From NCBI RefSeq assembly GCF_009755265.1, contig NZ_WPOO01000035.1, forward strand, positions 1 through 5,431: a DNA stretch of 5,431 nt, written 5' to 3'. Positions within the stretch are counted from its first letter, which is position 1. Each line of letters opens with the position of its first letter. A program made the translations under genes and the position numbers. The notes beneath the pieces are model-generated. The model was given only the letters and a program-made list of their open reading frames with translations, was not told where the DNA came from and made no database searches. Origin of the DNA: Adlercreutzia rubneri. Its GTDB lineage: Bacteria; Actinomycetota; Coriobacteriia; Coriobacteriales; Eggerthellaceae. Of this stretch, positions 5,305 through 5,431 are shown one piece after another.

Positions 5305-5431
5305 TTACTTCCACATCTCGGGGCGCACGAGGGTGGGATCCTCGACGCGGTTCGGGAAGTAGTCGAGGCACTCGCCCTCGCGGTAGACGTCGGCGGTGGA
5401 GCAGTGCAGGCCGCCGCCGAACGGGTAGGCG
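5305..5431 (-). CDS. AGAT-family amidinotransferase, C-terminal 41 residues (5' part outside window)
   Basis: Only the end of the gene is present. The 41 readable residues begin AYPFGGGLHCSTADVYREG and end in PEMWK before a TAA stop at 5305-5307. GGGLHCSTADV aligns with human AGAT GGGFHCWTCDV, in which the cysteine is catalytic Cys407, so the nucleophile is retained. The tail after the motif is about 31 residues, as expected for an intact family member. It is a different gene from the one at 1-673, which begins in this window and runs out of the other side. The two visible pieces do not overlap in the protein, so their similarity cannot be judged. It is upstream of and co-directional with the DMT transporter but separated by a terminator-like hairpin. 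Confidence 0.85.
   Translation of the reverse strand, partial: AYPFGGGLHCSTADVYREGECLDYFPNRVEDPTLVRPEMWK

Overview
The window is a high-GC bacterial segment of 5.4 kb in which every credible gene lies on the minus strand. GC-ending codons dominate and the intergenic gaps are distinctly AT-richer. The style and gene mix would fit a Coriobacteriia/Eggerthellaceae-type gut actinobacterium, but that placement is inference from composition and general familiarity; no marker gene is present.

In transcription order (high to low coordinates) the layout is as follows. (1) The last 41 codons of an arginine:glycine amidinotransferase (AGAT)-family enzyme, including its catalytic-cysteine motif (5305-5431). 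(2) A 258-bp gap with a repeated element, a strong terminator-like hairpin and a second perfect inverted repeat. (3) An EamA/DMT-family membrane transporter (3931-5046). (4) 42 bp further on, a 186-residue soluble protein that I cannot assign (3328-3888). (5) A 250-bp gap rich in hairpins that may be a structured RNA leader. (6) A ProP-like metabolite:H+ symporter of the MFS/MHS family (1731-3077). (7) A 200-bp gap with a promoter and several dyads. (8) A TetR-family regulator (952-1530) closed by a textbook intrinsic terminator. (9) An AT-rich promoter region. (10) The first 224 codons of a second AGAT-family enzyme (1-673), cut by the window edge.

Two AGAT-type amidinotransferases therefore bracket two transporters, one regulator and one unknown protein. 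AGAT enzymes move the amidino group of arginine to an amine acceptor, giving ornithine and a guanidino compound (guanidinoacetate when glycine is the acceptor). The simplest reading is a locus that makes, converts or exchanges guanidino compounds, with the transporters handling substrate or product. Acceptor specificity cannot be read here because most specificity residues lie outside the window.

The clearest regulatory signal is a three-copy motif, TGCA-N3-GCACAA (plus strand). It occurs only in the two gaps flanking the TetR gene, and one copy overlaps the predicted -35 region of the AGAT promoter. It is a good candidate operator tying the regulator to the amidinotransferase.
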